DNA of 64,000 bases from Acinetobacter puyangensis. GTDB lineage: Bacteria > Pseudomonadota > Gammaproteobacteria > Pseudomonadales > Moraxellaceae. The stretch spans positions 310,001 to 374,000 of the forward strand of contig NZ_OANT01000001.1 of assembly GCF_900096995.1 (NCBI RefSeq). The letters run 5' to 3'. The notes beneath the pieces are model-generated. The model was not told the DNA's origin, searched no databases, and worked only from the letters and a program-made list of their open reading frames with translations. The stretch's first letter is position 1; each line of letters begins with the position of its first letter. The position numbers and the translations under genes are program-made. This document shows, piece after piece, positions 36,673-47,043 of this stretch.

Positions 36673-38013
36673 ATGTTCTCCCATGTGAAATCCTCCTTAT
36701 TTTTACAAGTAGTCATAGCTTTAATATTAGGCTGCTTATTTGGTCATTTTTTTCCAGATATTGCCAAAAATTTTCAAGTTTTAGGAGATAGCTTTGTTCG
36801 TTTAATTAAAATGCTAATTGCACCGCTTATATTTTGTGTAATTGTAATGGGTATCTATAACTCAGGAAATTTAAAAAAAGCTGGTAAAGTTGGTTTAAAA
36901 ACAATTATTTATTTTGAAATTATGACGACGCTTGCCCTAGTCTTAGGGATAGCAGTTGCATATTGGTTAAAACCAGGGCATGGTATGGATATTGATTTAT
37001 CTACATTAGATGCTTCCAGTTTATCAAAATATCAAGAAAACATGCATTCGGTAACGAGTATTTCGGACTTTTTTCTAAATATGATTCCACAAACAGCAAT
37101 TGGTGCGTTTACTGGTAGTGATATTTTACAGGTTGTGTTACTTTCAATTTTATTTGGGATATCTTTATCACTATTACCTGGTGATGTAAAAGCACCTGTT
37201 GCTTCTTTTATTGATAAAGTTTCACAAGTCATTTTTAAAATGATGTCTATCATTGTAAAATTAGCACCTATTGGTGTTTTTGGTGCAATTTCATTTACTG
37301 TTGCTAAATTTGGCATTAATACATTATTTAATCTTGGTTATTTAGTCATTATTTATTATTTAACGGTTATCTTTTTTGTTGTAATAATTCTTGGTGCTAT
37401 ATTAAAGTTATGTGGTTTTAATATTTTTAAGTTAATTCGCTATTTTAAAGAGGAAATTAGTATTGTTTTTGGAACTTCCTCCTCAGATTCTGTATTACCA
37501 CAGGTCATGTATAAACTTAAAAAATTAGGCATTCGTGATACTACAGTAAGCTTGGTGGTTCCTTCAGGTTATTCATTTAATTTAGATGGTTTTTCTATTT
37601 ACTTGACTCTTGCAGTAGTTTTTATTGCTCAAGCTACTGGTGTAAACCTCAGCTTTCATGATTTATTAGTTATTCTATTAATTACTTTGTTTACCTCTAA
37701 AGGTGCTCATGGTATCCCTGCTTCAGCAATTGTAGTTTTAGCTGCAACTTTATCAAGTTTTCCTATCATTCCTGCAATTGGATTGGTTTTAATTCTTTCC
37801 GTAGATTGGATCATTGGTATTATACGCGCTGCGAGTAATTTAGTTGGAAACTGTGTAGCAACTCTAGTTATTGCAACATGGGAAAAAGATATTGATAGAG
37901 TACAAGCTCATAAAATGCTAGATGATCCGGAATTTGCAAAAAGTCAACTTGTAATAAAGATCAATGATGAAAATGATAATTTTGATATCTTACCTAGTTC
38001 TAGTCATAAATAG
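36673..38013 (+). CDS. Dicarboxylate/amino acid:cation symporter, DctA-like
   Basis: 446 residues with eight to nine membrane segments and two hairpins, DAACS family. Diagnostic: LGDSFVRLIKMLIAPLIFCVIVMGI, the serine-rich GTSSSDSVLPQV re-entrant loop, SGYSFNLDGFSIYLTLAVVFIAQATG, and LVGNCVATLVIATWE with Asn-x3-Thr for substrate binding. It imports succinate, fumarate, malate or similar C4 acids (or Glu/Asp) with protons or sodium. AAGGAAAG precedes the ATG. Codon use is strongly AT-biased. It stands alone, 950 bases after the FadR-type regulator. Confidence 0.9.
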   Translation: MFSHVKSSLFLQVVIALILGCLFGHFFPDIAKNFQVLGDSFVRLIKMLIAPLIFCVIVMGIYNSGNLKKAGKVGLKTIIYFEIMTTLALVLGIAVAYWLKPGHGMDIDLSTLDASSLSKYQENMHSVTSISDFFLNMIPQTAIGAFTGSDILQVVLLSILFGISLSLLPGDVKAPVASFIDKVSQVIFKMMSIIVKLAPIGVFGAISFTVAKFGINTLFNLGYLVIIYYLTVIFFVVIILGAILKLCGFNIFKLIRYFKEEISIVFGTSSSDSVLPQVMYKLKKLGIRDTTVSLVVPSGYSFNLDGFSIYLTLAVVFIAQATGVNLSFHDLLVILLITLFTSKGAHGIPASAIVVLAATLSSFPIIPAIGLVLILSVDWIIGIIRAASNLVGNCVATLVIATWEKDIDRVQAHKMLDDPEFAKSQLVIKINDENDNFDILPSSSHK

Positions 38014-38302
38014 ATATAATTATTTTATTTAATTAAAAGTAAGTTATTGTTTGAAATGCTGCATAGTCATAATATTTGCTGTGCAGCATAATATTTTGTG
38101 CATATATTAAATTCATTTAAAATTAAATATTTGAATCATTTTAAATTTAAATACTATGTTTTTATATTTTTTATTGGGAATGGATTTTTAATAAATGCTT
38201 GGATAGCTCATATGAATAAGCTCTCCTATCATTGATATATAATTATTTTTTATATATTTATACATAAAAAATAAATAAAAAATGGAACTCTTTAGATTTG
38301 CA

Positions 38303-38428
38303 ATGAATATTGAAATTAGCAGTTTTGAATTTTTTGCACCAGGTAAATATATTATAATTTTATTATGGGGTATTTATTATTTGTACTGTTTATATTGTTC
38401 ATATGATTTAATGAATTATAAATACTAA
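38303..38428 (+). CDS. Possible 41-residue membrane microprotein
   Basis: ATG to TAA, reading MNIEISSFEFFAPGKYIIIL and a hydrophobic, Tyr/Cys-rich single helix before the tail YDLMNYKY. The helix is well formed, but there is no ribosome site upstream and AT-rich DNA gives such frames by chance. No family recognised. Confidence 0.2.
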   Translation: MNIEISSFEFFAPGKYIIILLWGIYYLYCLYCSYDLMNYKY

Positions 38429-38709
38429 TTGTTTGCCCTTGAAGTAAAGTGAAATAAATTTTTATAACATGCTGTGATGGGCTGCTATATTTACATTCTA
38501 AACTAGTAAAATACTATTGAGTAGTAATGTCTCTACAGATAATGCTTATATTTTTTTGGGATTGAAAAAATATAACTTTTAGATATGGTTAAATTAATAA
38601 GTTATATTATTTTGTTCTGTGGTGATACATTATAATAATACAGATGATTCGATTTCTTAAATCTATTTTAAATAATAGGTAAAGTTCACAATAGAATTGA
38701 AGTTGTTTT

Positions 38710-38761
38710 TATAAGCCCCCCTACAACCTCTCCATTATGAATATGAAGAGGGGGACTTATA
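38710..38761. terminator. 13-bp inverted repeat, possible terminator of - strand operon
   Basis: TATAAGCCCCCCT pairs with AGGGGGACTTATA (one mismatch) across a 26-base loop. The G/C-rich core stands out in AT-rich DNA, 20 bases past the end of the porin gene on the - strand. There is no T-run on either side, so simple Rho-independent action is doubtful. Confidence 0.4.
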
Positions 38762-38781
38762 CTTGATAAATTTAAAGTTAC

Positions 38782-39579
38782 CTAGAAGTTTTTGGTAATT
38801 GACAGGGTTGCAGTCGCATCAATTGGATTAGAAACCCGAGCATTTGGATTACCATTACTATATGTTTTATAGTAATTATCTTTATCCCATGCTTTGCTAT
38901 AGATGAGGCTTGCAGTAAAGTTATGCGGCAATTCTTTGTTGACTGCAACACTGATATCCTGAAAGTTTGCTGCCGAGAAATTTTTAATACGTTGCTGGCC
39001 ATAATGTGCATTTACAGACCAGTCTTCTGTGATGGGTTGATCCCAGTTGACATCTAAGTAAGCTGATCCACGAGAATGTTGTGGTGTATCAGTGCCTAAA
39101 GTATTGGCGTTATTACCAAAATAATCACGAGTGTAAGTGACAGCATATTTAACTGTTAAAGGTCCATAACCAATTTCGGGAATAATTTCGCCATAATTAA
39201 AACGTGTATGTCCTGTTTCAGCTGTGGTTTTTGCACCAGGATAATAGTAATAAGCGGCGGTAACGCCTAAAGACAGATTGCCTAAATCATGATAATAACC
39301 CGTGTAAACATCCCACTCGACAGTGGCATCACGGATAAAATGATCACTGACAGTCGATGCCCATGTTCCAGCAAACACGCCGCTTGGATGGCTGTAATCC
39401 AGTCCACCTTGCAAGGCTGGTTTTCCCCATGTTTGTTGAAAGCCTCTGGAAACATATTGACTGGCAAGCGTGAGGTTGGCACTTAATGGGGCGGTGGCGG
39501 TGGTTTCTGGGGCTAACTCGGCAGCATCAACAGAAGGTAAATATAATCCTAAGGTGAGTGAAAGTAGAAGCTTTTTCAT
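38782..39579 (-). CDS. TorF-family putative outer-membrane porin
   Basis: 265 residues from the ATG at 39579, chosen for its AGGGA site and signal peptide MKKLLLSLTLGLYLPSVDAA. The mature part, opening with LSANLTLASQYVSRGFQQTW, followed by repeated amphipathic strands (AYYYYPGAKT, YAVTYTRDYFGNN) and a C-terminal Phe (SITKNF), is the TorF/TIGR02001 porin-like pattern. It begins 61 bases after the betA stop on the same strand with no terminator seen between, so it may be the last gene of the bet operon. A role in choline or betaine passage is conjecture. Confidence 0.82.
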   Translation of the reverse strand: MKKLLLSLTLGLYLPSVDAAELAPETTATAPLSANLTLASQYVSRGFQQTWGKPALQGGLDYSHPSGVFAGTWASTVSDHFIRDATVEWDVYTGYYHDLGNLSLGVTAAYYYYPGAKTTAETGHTRFNYGEIIPEIGYGPLTVKYAVTYTRDYFGNNANTLGTDTPQHSRGSAYLDVNWDQPITEDWSVNAHYGQQRIKNFSAANFQDISVAVNKELPHNFTASLIYSKAWDKDNYYKTYSNGNPNARVSNPIDATATLSITKNF

Positions 39580-39640
39580 TTTTTCCCTTGAATGTAACCA
39601 GCACCTTGTCGGACCTAAGATGCTGTTGGTAAAACATATT

Positions 39641-41335
39641 TTATTGAAATGGACGAAGTGGTGTTTGGCGTACAGGTGCAGTGCCTGCTTTGAAATAGCC
39701 AGCTTGGGAACGTGGTAGTTGTTGACCACGGATTTGATCGGCAATTTTCTCAGCGATCATAATAGTGGTGGCATTTAAATTGCCTGTGATAATAATTGGC
39801 ATGATCGAGGCATCTACTACACGTAGTCCATGCAAACCATGGACACGGCCTTGACCATCGACGACAGCCATATCGTCTTCGCCCATTTTGCAGCTGCATG
39901 ATGGGTGGTAAGCTGTTTCAGCATGGTCTCGGACAAAACTATCCAGTTCGGCATCGGTTTTGAGTTGCATACTGGGGCTGATTTCCTCACCACGATATAC
40001 GTCAAGTGCTGGCTGATGCATGATTTCACGGGTGATACGAATGCCATCACGGAATTCACGCCAATCCTGTTCCGTAGACATGTAGTTAAACAGGATACTT
40101 GGGTGCGCAAACGGGTCTTTGGATTTTAGTTTAATCCGGCCACGGGAGGGGGAGCGCATGGAACCGACATGTGCTTGAAAACCATGTTCTTTTACTGCAT
40201 TGCTACCATTGTAGTTAATCGCCACAGGCAAGAAATGGTATTGGATATTGGGCCATTCAAATTCTTCGGATGAACGGATAAATCCACCCGCTTCAAACTG
40301 ATTACTTGCACCAATACCTTTGCCTAAAAACAGCCATTCAGCGCCGATAGCAGGCTGATTATGCCATTTTAAGGCTGGATAGAGTGAAACAGGCTGCTTG
40401 CATTTGTATTGTAAATACATTTCCAAATGATCCTGCAAATTCTCACCGACACCGGGCAAATCCTGTACGACATCGATGTCCATTGATTGAAGGAATGTAC
40501 TTTGACCAACACCTGAACGCTGTAAAATTTGTGGTGATGCGATTGCACCGGCGCAGAGCAAGACTTCACGCTTTGCGTAAGCTTGTTTCATGTTTGCTTG
40601 ATCCGCGCCAAGAATATATTCCACCCCAATGGCTTGTTTTAGATTAAAGAGGATTTTATGGGTTGTGGCATGGGTGACGATGGTTAAATTAGCACGCTCT
40701 TTCGCCATATCGAGATAACCACGTGCGGTACTGGAACGACGGCCATTTGGTGTGACTGTCCGGTCCATGGGGCCAAAACCTTCTTGCTGATAACCATTTA
40801 AGTCGTCAGTACGTGGATAGCCTGCCTGTACGCCTGCTTCAACCATGGCATGGAATAATTCATTATTCCCTTGCTTTGGCGTTGCCACAGACACTGGGCC
40901 ACTGTCGCCATGGTAATCATTGGCACCAATATCACGTGTTTCGGCTTTTTTATAGTAGGGTAGACAGTCGGCATAGTGCCAGTTTTCAAGACCTTTAATG
41001 CTTGCCCATTGGTCCAGATCCATGGCATTGCCACGAATATAGCACATGCCATTAATCAGGGAAGAACCACCTAAACCTTTGCCACGACCACATTCCATCT
41101 GGCGATTGTTCATGTGTGGTTCAGGATCGGTTAAATAGGCCCAGTTATAGCGACGGCCTTGTAAGGGATAGGCCAGTGCTGCTGGCATTTGCGTACGAAA
41201 ATCTAGTCGATAATCTGGACCACCAGCTTCTAACAATAAAACCGAAACATCTTCATCTTCAGTTAGGCGGGCAGCAAGTACATTACCTGCCGAACCTGCC
41301 CCAATAATAATATAATCGTATTCTTGCTTGGTCAT
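39641..41335 (-). CDS. betA: Choline dehydrogenase
   Basis: 564 residues from the ATG at 41335 (GAGGA six bases before); an ATG 12 bases upstream has no ribosome site. GMC oxidoreductase: N-terminal [16 protein letters not shown] for [23 protein letters not shown] near 85, and the C-terminal His catalytic block ([18 protein letters not shown] and [13 protein letters not shown]). It oxidises choline to betaine aldehyde at the inner membrane. It is preceded by betB (75-base gap) in the same operon, in the order betI-betB-betA. Confidence 0.95.
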   Translation of the reverse strand: MTKQEYDYIIIGAGSAGNVLAARLTEDEDVSVLLLEAGGPDYRLDFRTQMPAALAYPLQGRRYNWAYLTDPEPHMNNRQMECGRGKGLGGSSLINGMCYIRGNAMDLDQWASIKGLENWHYADCLPYYKKAETRDIGANDYHGDSGPVSVATPKQGNNELFHAMVEAGVQAGYPRTDDLNGYQQEGFGPMDRTVTPNGRRSSTARGYLDMAKERANLTIVTHATTHKILFNLKQAIGVEYILGADQANMKQAYAKREVLLCAGAIASPQILQRSGVGQSTFLQSMDIDVVQDLPGVGENLQDHLEMYLQYKCKQPVSLYPALKWHNQPAIGAEWLFLGKGIGASNQFEAGGFIRSSEEFEWPNIQYHFLPVAINYNGSNAVKEHGFQAHVGSMRSPSRGRIKLKSKDPFAHPSILFNYMSTEQDWREFRDGIRITREIMHQPALDVYRGEEISPSMQLKTDAELDSFVRDHAETAYHPSCSCKMGEDDMAVVDGQGRVHGLHGLRVVDASIMPIIITGNLNATTIMIAEKIADQIRGQQLPRSQAGYFKAGTAPVRQTPLRPFQ

Positions 41336-41410
41336 AATTTTCCTCATTTATGTTTGGATCAGAACTGAAAGATTGCTTCTATTCAGTTCGTGCGAAAGGA
41401 GGGGAAATAC

Positions 41411-42880
41411 TTAGAAAATGCTTTGGTAATCTCCAAGCTCAACTTGAATGGATTTAACACGGGTGTAATGTGCCAAGGTGCTGATGCCATTTTCACGGCC
41501 AACGCCGGATTGCTTATAACCACCGACTGGCATTTCAGCAGGGGATTCGCCCCATGTGTTGATCCAGCAAATACCGGCCTCAATTTGATGAATAATACGG
41601 TGTGCTTTATTAATGTCGGGGGTGACCACACCTGCGGCTAAACCAAAAGGTGTATTATTGGCACGTCGAATTACTTCTTCTTCAGTTTCATAGCTGAGAA
41701 TACTCATCACAGGGCCAAAAATTTCCTCCTGCACGATTCGCATATCATCGCTACAGTCTGTAAACACTGTGGGCTGTACATAGGCACCTTGTGCCAATTC
41801 ACCTGTTGCACGTTCCCCACCAATGAGAAGTTTTGCACCTTGTTGTTTGCCAGAATTGATGTAAGACAATACTTTTTCCATATGCGGAAAACTGGTCAGT
41901 GGGCCAAAATTGGTTTGATTGTCCATAGGATCGCCCATACGAACGCGCTGTACACGTTCGACCACTGCGGCTTCAAAATCAGCTAAAAGTGCTTTAGGCA
42001 CAAAGACACGTGTGCCATTGGTGCAGACTTGACCTGAACTAAAGAAGTTCGCCATCACCGCAATATCAGCCGCCTTATTGAGATCAGCATCATCACAAAT
42101 AATCAGTGGTGATTTACCGCCTAACTCCATGGTGACTTCTTTGAGGGTGGAACCTGCGGCACTTGCCATGACTTTTTTGCCCGTTTCTACACCACCAGTA
42201 AATGAGATTTTTTCAATACCGGGATGTTCTGTAAGCCATTGGCCAATGTCACGGCCTGCACCTTGTACTACATTAAATACGCCATTTGGCAGTCCTGCTT
42301 CAGTATAGATTTCTGCCAGTTTAAACGCGGTAAGCGGTGTGACTTCACTGGGTTTAAAAATCATGGCATTGCCTGCGGCAAGGGCTGGTGCAGATTTCCA
42401 TAGTGCAATTTGAATCGGATAATTCCATGCACCAATGCCAGCAACGACACCTAAAGGTTCACGACGAGTATAGAAAAAGCTGGAGTCGCGAAGTGGCACT
42501 TGTTCGCCTTGAATTGCTGTAGCAAGACCTGCATAGTACTCCAGTACATCTGCACCTGTGACAATATCAACAGTTGAGGTTTCGCTATATGCCTTACCGG
42601 TATCAAGTGTTTCCAGTTGGGCCAGTTCATCATTACGTTCACGCAAAATATCGACTGCACGACGTAAAATACGAGAGCGCTCCATTGCGGTCATCGCAGC
42701 CCAGACTTTTTGTCCTTGTTTGGCACTGTGTACCGCTTTTTCAATGTCTTGTTGAGAGGCCTGTTGAATGTTGGCAATCACTTGACCATTGGCGGGGTTA
42801 ATACTCTCAAAACTTATGCCACTGCTGGCAGGGGTGTATTGGCCATGGATATACAATGGATGAATATGCACATCATTCAT
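41411..42880 (-). CDS. betB: Betaine aldehyde dehydrogenase
   Basis: 489 residues. ALDH features: [24 protein letters not shown] at about 150, the general base Glu in [16 protein letters not shown], the catalytic Cys in [14 protein letters not shown], and [12 protein letters not shown] near the end. Close to E. coli BetB in pattern. It oxidises betaine aldehyde to glycine betaine with NAD+. AGGAG stands before the ATG, and the gene follows betI after 17 bases. Confidence 0.95.
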   Translation of the reverse strand: MNDVHIHPLYIHGQYTPASSGISFESINPANGQVIANIQQASQQDIEKAVHSAKQGQKVWAAMTAMERSRILRRAVDILRERNDELAQLETLDTGKAYSETSTVDIVTGADVLEYYAGLATAIQGEQVPLRDSSFFYTRREPLGVVAGIGAWNYPIQIALWKSAPALAAGNAMIFKPSEVTPLTAFKLAEIYTEAGLPNGVFNVVQGAGRDIGQWLTEHPGIEKISFTGGVETGKKVMASAAGSTLKEVTMELGGKSPLIICDDADLNKAADIAVMANFFSSGQVCTNGTRVFVPKALLADFEAAVVERVQRVRMGDPMDNQTNFGPLTSFPHMEKVLSYINSGKQQGAKLLIGGERATGELAQGAYVQPTVFTDCSDDMRIVQEEIFGPVMSILSYETEEEVIRRANNTPFGLAAGVVTPDINKAHRIIHQIEAGICWINTWGESPAEMPVGGYKQSGVGRENGISTLAHYTRVKSIQVELGDYQSIF

Positions 42881-42897
42881 ATGGTTTCTCCTTTTGT

Positions 42898-43506
42898 TTA
42901 TTCATTAAGTTTGGCGCGTTGCAGCTGTATTTCTAAATAATCGTAAGCAATAAGTCTGGCAGATTGACGATCAAATTGATCATACTGATTTAAACCGCCA
43001 CGCAGCCATAGACCATCAATTAACGCTGCAAGACCGCTGGCAGCGGTATCTGCCTGATCATCTGGTAATAGTTTAAGAAACTGAAATTTTAGGTTTGAAT
43101 ACAAGCGTCGATCATTGACCCGTTGTAAACGTGCAAGTTCAGGGGTATGCATACTGGCAGACCAGAAATCCAGCCAAACCCGCATCGCCATCTTATTCAC
43201 CTGACTTAAGTCAAAATTGGCATTCACAATCGCTTTAAGATAGTGTTCCGGCTGTGGATCATTGACTTCCGCTTTGTATTGCTGAGTAATTTGATACAGT
43301 CTTTTCAGCATTTCTCGCATACATGTCGTCATCAGTCCTTGCTTGTCACCAAAATAATGACTCACGATCCCGGTAGAGACTTCAGCCTTTTTGGCAATTT
43401 GAGCAATCGTGGTATGAGATAGTCCAACCTCATAAATCACTGCAAACGCTGCATTGATAATTTCTTCACGACGTTCATGTTCGGGTTTAACGATGCGTTT
43501 TTTCAT
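42898..43506 (-). CDS. betI: Transcriptional repressor BetI (TetR family)
   Basis: 202 residues from the ATG at 43506; the 60 bases upstream that stay open read as a hydrophobic tail unlike BetI and are rejected. The HTH block [32 protein letters not shown] matches BetI. The C-terminal domain senses choline. It represses the bet genes until choline is present. A 40-bp palindrome 80 bases before its start is its probable operator. Confidence 0.92.
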   Translation of the reverse strand: MKKRIVKPEHERREEIINAAFAVIYEVGLSHTTIAQIAKKAEVSTGIVSHYFGDKQGLMTTCMREMLKRLYQITQQYKAEVNDPQPEHYLKAIVNANFDLSQVNKMAMRVWLDFWSASMHTPELARLQRVNDRRLYSNLKFQFLKLLPDDQADTAASGLAALIDGLWLRGGLNQYDQFDRQSARLIAYDYLEIQLQRAKLNE

Positions 43507-43926
43507 GCTTGTATGCCATAACTCACTAAAATTCAAACTGATAATAAAATATTTAAAAAACAGCACAAGTCGCGATGCATATTAATATAACCTTTATTGA
43601 TTGAATGTTCAATCAATAAAGGTTATGCTTGTTACAACAGGGTTTTTATATGAATCTTGTAAAAGTGATCGGACACAGCTATTAAAGTGTTGATCTAATG
43701 ATCAAGATGGTCCATTTTACTGAAGAGATATTTACTTTTGTTGCTAGATATAGTGTTGGTGCTAGCTCAACAACACTGCAAAGGGAATCGAGTCCAAGCC
43801 TGATTTTGATTAGCAGGTTTTACTCTTAATCTTTTATAACATTGTTTTTCATATGTGATGTTTGTCATGGTGTTGCTGTACGCTGAGGCAATATCACATA
43901 TCTTTTTTAATTCACTTGAGGATTGT
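43507..43926. other. betI/betT divergent regulatory region
   Basis: 420 bases between betI and betT, holding the long palindrome at 43587-43626. Beyond it no gene is apparent; the remaining 300 bases before betT are ordinary AT-rich sequence with room for an osmotic promoter. Confidence 0.6.
43587..43626. promoter_or_regulatory. BetI operator, 40-bp palindrome
   Basis: Two perfect 19-base arms, ATAACCTTTATTGATTGAA and its reverse complement, stand around a TG centre. It includes the TTGAA-n2-TTCAA core expected of BetI boxes. The place between divergent betI and betT is where the E. coli BetI operator also lies. Confidence 0.85.
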
Positions 43927-45987
43927 ATGGTGACAGATAATCCAAGAGCAGTTGATGATTCATCCATCCAAACAAAAGATCATTTGAATCGTGTGGTCTT
44001 TTATGTTTCAGCGCTCATTATTTTAATATTTTCATTTACCACGATTTTCTTTAATGATTTTGCCAATCATGTATTAAATACAGTGCTGGCCTGGGTTAGT
44101 TCCACATTTAGCTGGTACTACTTGCTGGCTGCGACGCTCTATTTAATTTTTGTGATTGTTGTTGCCTGCTCACGCTATGGCGATATAAAACTGGGTCCAA
44201 AACATTCCAAACCAGAGTTTAGCTTACTCAGTTGGTCTGCGATGTTATTTGCTGCCGGGATCGGAACAGATTTGATGTTCTTTTCTGTGGCAGAACCATT
44301 ATCCCATTATATGAATCCACCCGTTGGCGAAGGACAAACCTTTGAAGCCGCGCGACAAAGCATGGTGTGGACTCTATTTCATTATGGTTTAACGGGATGG
44401 GGCATGTATGCTCTGGTTGGCATGGCATTGGGCTATTTTAGTTACCGGTATAATTTACCTTTGACCATCCGTTCTGCCTTGTATCCAATTTTTGGTAAAA
44501 AAATTGATGGGCCAATTGGTGATAGTGTGGATACCGCTGCGGTGATTGGTACAATTTTCGGGATCGCGACCACCTGCGGTATTGCAGTGGTACAGTTAAA
44601 CTACGGTTTACACTTGTTATTTGATTTGCCCGAAAACTTATGGGTACAAACCGCATTAATTGTTGTTGCTGTGATTGTCACCATTATTTCTGTGACAACC
44701 GGGGTTAACAAAGGCATTCGCATTTTATCTGAAGTCAATGTCTATGTGGCGATTGGCCTGATGCTATTTGTATTAGCAGTAGGCAATACCGAGTTTTTAC
44801 TGAATGCCTTAGTGCAGAACTTTGGCGATTACATTACGCGTTTTCCGAGTTTGGCGTTGGAAAGTTTTGCCTTTGAACAGCCCAAAGACTGGATGAATAG
44901 CTGGACCATCTTTTTCTGGGCATGGTGGGTGGCGTGGTCACCGTTTGTTGGCTTATTCTTGGCGAGGATTTCTCGCGGGCGTACCATTCGTGAATTTGTC
45001 TGCGGTACCTTGATTATTCCCTTATTATTTACCATGACATGGCTGTCCATCTTTGGCAGTAGTGCGTTATATAATGTGATCTTTGATGGCAATACTGCAC
45101 TTGCTGAAACTGTACTGATCAATCCTGCGCATGGTTTTTATGATCTATTGGCACAATATCCCGGGTTTGCTTTTATTGCGGGTGTTGCCACAATTACTGG
45201 CCTGTTATTTTATGTGACTTCTGCTGACTCAGGTGCATTGGTATTGGGAAATTTTACGACAAAATTTTCGAGTATTGATAATGATGCACCGCGCTGGTTG
45301 CGGGTGTTCTGGGCAATTGCAATTGGGGTACTAACCCTTGCAATGTTGATGGCAAATGGAATCACTGCATTACAAAGTGCAACGGTGATTATGGGGCTGC
45401 CGTTTAGTTTTGTGATGTTGTTGGTCATGGTCGGTTTATATAAATCCTTGCGCCTTGAGGATTATCGTAAAGCCAGTCGAAGTCTGAATGCTGCACCTGT
45501 GGTTGGGAATGTGGACATTTTGAACTGGAAACAGCGTTTATCCCGAGTGATGCAACATCCTGGTACAACTGAGACGCTTCAGATGTTAGATGGTGTTTGC
45601 CAACCTGCCGTTAAAACTGTTGCCGAAGAACTGATTAAACAAGGCATGCAGGTTGATGTAACAACGACACCATTGAAAGAAAATGATGCCCTCTATCATC
45701 TTGATTTAACAATTTATTTGGAAGAGGATTATAATTTTGTCTATCAGATTTGGCCTGTACGTTATACTGCACCGCAGTTTAGTGAACGTGGTAAATCCGG
45801 CAAACATTTTTATTATCGTTTAGAAACGTTCTTATATGAAGGTTCACAAGATAATGATTTGGTGGGTTATACCAAAGAGCAGGTGATTAATGACATTCTG
45901 GATAAATATGAGCGTCATATGTCATTCTTGCATATGAATCGTATTGGCCCAGGGAATCGTCCGCTATTTCCAGATCCAGAGGATTAA
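43927..45987 (+). CDS. betT: High-affinity choline transporter, BCCT family
   Basis: 686 residues from the ATG at 43927, with GAGG upstream; longer open starts add a nonconserved tail and are rejected. Twelve helices. The BCCT signature WTIFFWAWWVAWSPFVGLFLARISRGRTIREF (two overlapping blocks) is near 330-360, and GIGTDLMFFSVAEPLSHY is near 120. The long soluble C-terminus (about 540-686) is the osmosensing extension found in E. coli-type BetT. It imports choline driven by protons. It diverges from betIBA across the BetI operator and ends in a strong terminator. Confidence 0.94.
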   Translation: MVTDNPRAVDDSSIQTKDHLNRVVFYVSALIILIFSFTTIFFNDFANHVLNTVLAWVSSTFSWYYLLAATLYLIFVIVVACSRYGDIKLGPKHSKPEFSLLSWSAMLFAAGIGTDLMFFSVAEPLSHYMNPPVGEGQTFEAARQSMVWTLFHYGLTGWGMYALVGMALGYFSYRYNLPLTIRSALYPIFGKKIDGPIGDSVDTAAVIGTIFGIATTCGIAVVQLNYGLHLLFDLPENLWVQTALIVVAVIVTIISVTTGVNKGIRILSEVNVYVAIGLMLFVLAVGNTEFLLNALVQNFGDYITRFPSLALESFAFEQPKDWMNSWTIFFWAWWVAWSPFVGLFLARISRGRTIREFVCGTLIIPLLFTMTWLSIFGSSALYNVIFDGNTALAETVLINPAHGFYDLLAQYPGFAFIAGVATITGLLFYVTSADSGALVLGNFTTKFSSIDNDAPRWLRVFWAIAIGVLTLAMLMANGITALQSATVIMGLPFSFVMLLVMVGLYKSLRLEDYRKASRSLNAAPVVGNVDILNWKQRLSRVMQHPGTTETLQMLDGVCQPAVKTVAEELIKQGMQVDVTTTPLKENDALYHLDLTIYLEEDYNFVYQIWPVRYTAPQFSERGKSGKHFYYRLETFLYEGSQDNDLVGYTKEQVINDILDKYERHMSFLHMNRIGPGNRPLFPDPED

Positions 45988-46002
45988 GATCAGTTAAAAA
46001 AG

Positions 46003-46027
46003 AGAGGCGATGATTCGCCTCTTTTTT
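46003..46027 (+). terminator. Rho-independent terminator after betT
   Basis: AGAGGCGA and TCGCCTCT pair around the loop TGAT, with an A-run before and six T residues after. It may also serve the convergent DeoR-family gene. Confidence 0.9.
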
Positions 46028-46079
46028 AATCGTTACGAAAAACATTCGTGGATAAAGACTCAATCATAAAAATAGCGGT

Positions 46080-46868
46080 TTATTTATGACATAAATGAAT
46101 TTCTATATTTTTGTTTTTTAATCGAATAGATTCAAATTCCGGGTATTTTTCAATGTCATCATTGCTAATGATGGTATTGATCTCGTGACAGCTTGCATAG
46201 CAAATTCTGCTGCTTACCCCAATTTTACTGCTATCGGCCAGAATAAAAGTTTGTTTTGCCTGCCTAGACATGCTTTGTGCAATCAGCGCTTCTTCGCTAT
46301 AAAAGCTACTGGCACCAAAATTGGCACTCAAACCAACGGGTGATAGGAGGGCAATGTCCACAGTAAATTTTTGAATTTCTGCAATGGTAAAATCCCCTTG
46401 AGTTTGTGGACGATTGAAAATCCGGCCGCCAATTAAAATAATTTCATGCTGTGGGCTTTCATTTTCATCGGCCAGTGTCAAATTCATCACAGCCTGAATA
46501 CTGTTGGTGATAATAGTTAAACCGGACATGGTACGTAATTCTTCGGCCAGCATTGAGGTGGTCGAACCTGCATCAATAAAAATACTTTGCTCTGATTTTA
46601 ACAGTTCAACAGCTTTACGCACGATACTGCGTTTTTCTTTTGCCATCTGTTGATAACGTTGTGTTAGAGGGGCTTCTTGATTGACCGGTTCAATGGCAAC
46701 GATGCCACCATGCACACGTTTTCCTTCTCCCATGGCTTCGAGTTCAATAATATCTCGACGTGCAGTTTCTCGTGAGATATTTAATTCTTTCATGATGCGT
46801 TCAGTGGAAATATTTTTGAAATGACTCAATAAAGCCCGAATTCGATGTAAGCGTTCTTGTTGCAGCAT
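46080..46868 (-). CDS. DeoR/GlpR-family transcriptional regulator
   Basis: 262 residues. N-terminal HTH with RIRALLSHFKNISTERIMKELNISRETARRDIIELEAMG, wing KRVHGG, then the DeoRC sensor domain (IFIDAGSTTSMLAEELR, a phosphosugar-like effector site, and FILADSSKIG). DeoR-type proteins usually answer to phosphorylated metabolites. It is divergent to the class III PLP gene (175 bases between the starts). A phosphorylated amino alcohol made by the nearby kinase would be a natural effector; that is inference. Confidence 0.87.
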   Translation of the reverse strand: MLQQERLHRIRALLSHFKNISTERIMKELNISRETARRDIIELEAMGEGKRVHGGIVAIEPVNQEAPLTQRYQQMAKEKRSIVRKAVELLKSEQSIFIDAGSTTSMLAEELRTMSGLTIITNSIQAVMNLTLADENESPQHEIILIGGRIFNRPQTQGDFTIAEIQKFTVDIALLSPVGLSANFGASSFYSEEALIAQSMSRQAKQTFILADSSKIGVSSRICYASCHEINTIISNDDIEKYPEFESIRLKNKNIEIHLCHK

Positions 46869-47043
46869 CAGCGCAAGATTCCATAAAGAAAAGCATAGTT
46901 AGATTGTAACCATTAATGCTGCAAAGAATAAGGCTTATGTGTATAAAAATGTATTTGTGTATTTTCTTGCATTTTAATAAAAATAGGCATAATCTATTTC
47001 TAGCTTATCCACATTTGTCATTTCATCGCTTAGAGAGGGTCAT

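Larger units (their letters stand above)
38014..38781. other. AT-rich intergenic region
   Basis: About 770 bases, very AT-rich, holding one possible 41-residue small membrane protein (38303-38428) and a long hairpin (38710-38761). No other gene or RNA is recognisable. Confidence 0.5.

Noticed and set aside
43507-43566. Longer N-terminus for BetI
   Set aside because: The extra 20 residues are hydrophobic and absent from BetI proteins, and would extend toward the operator.
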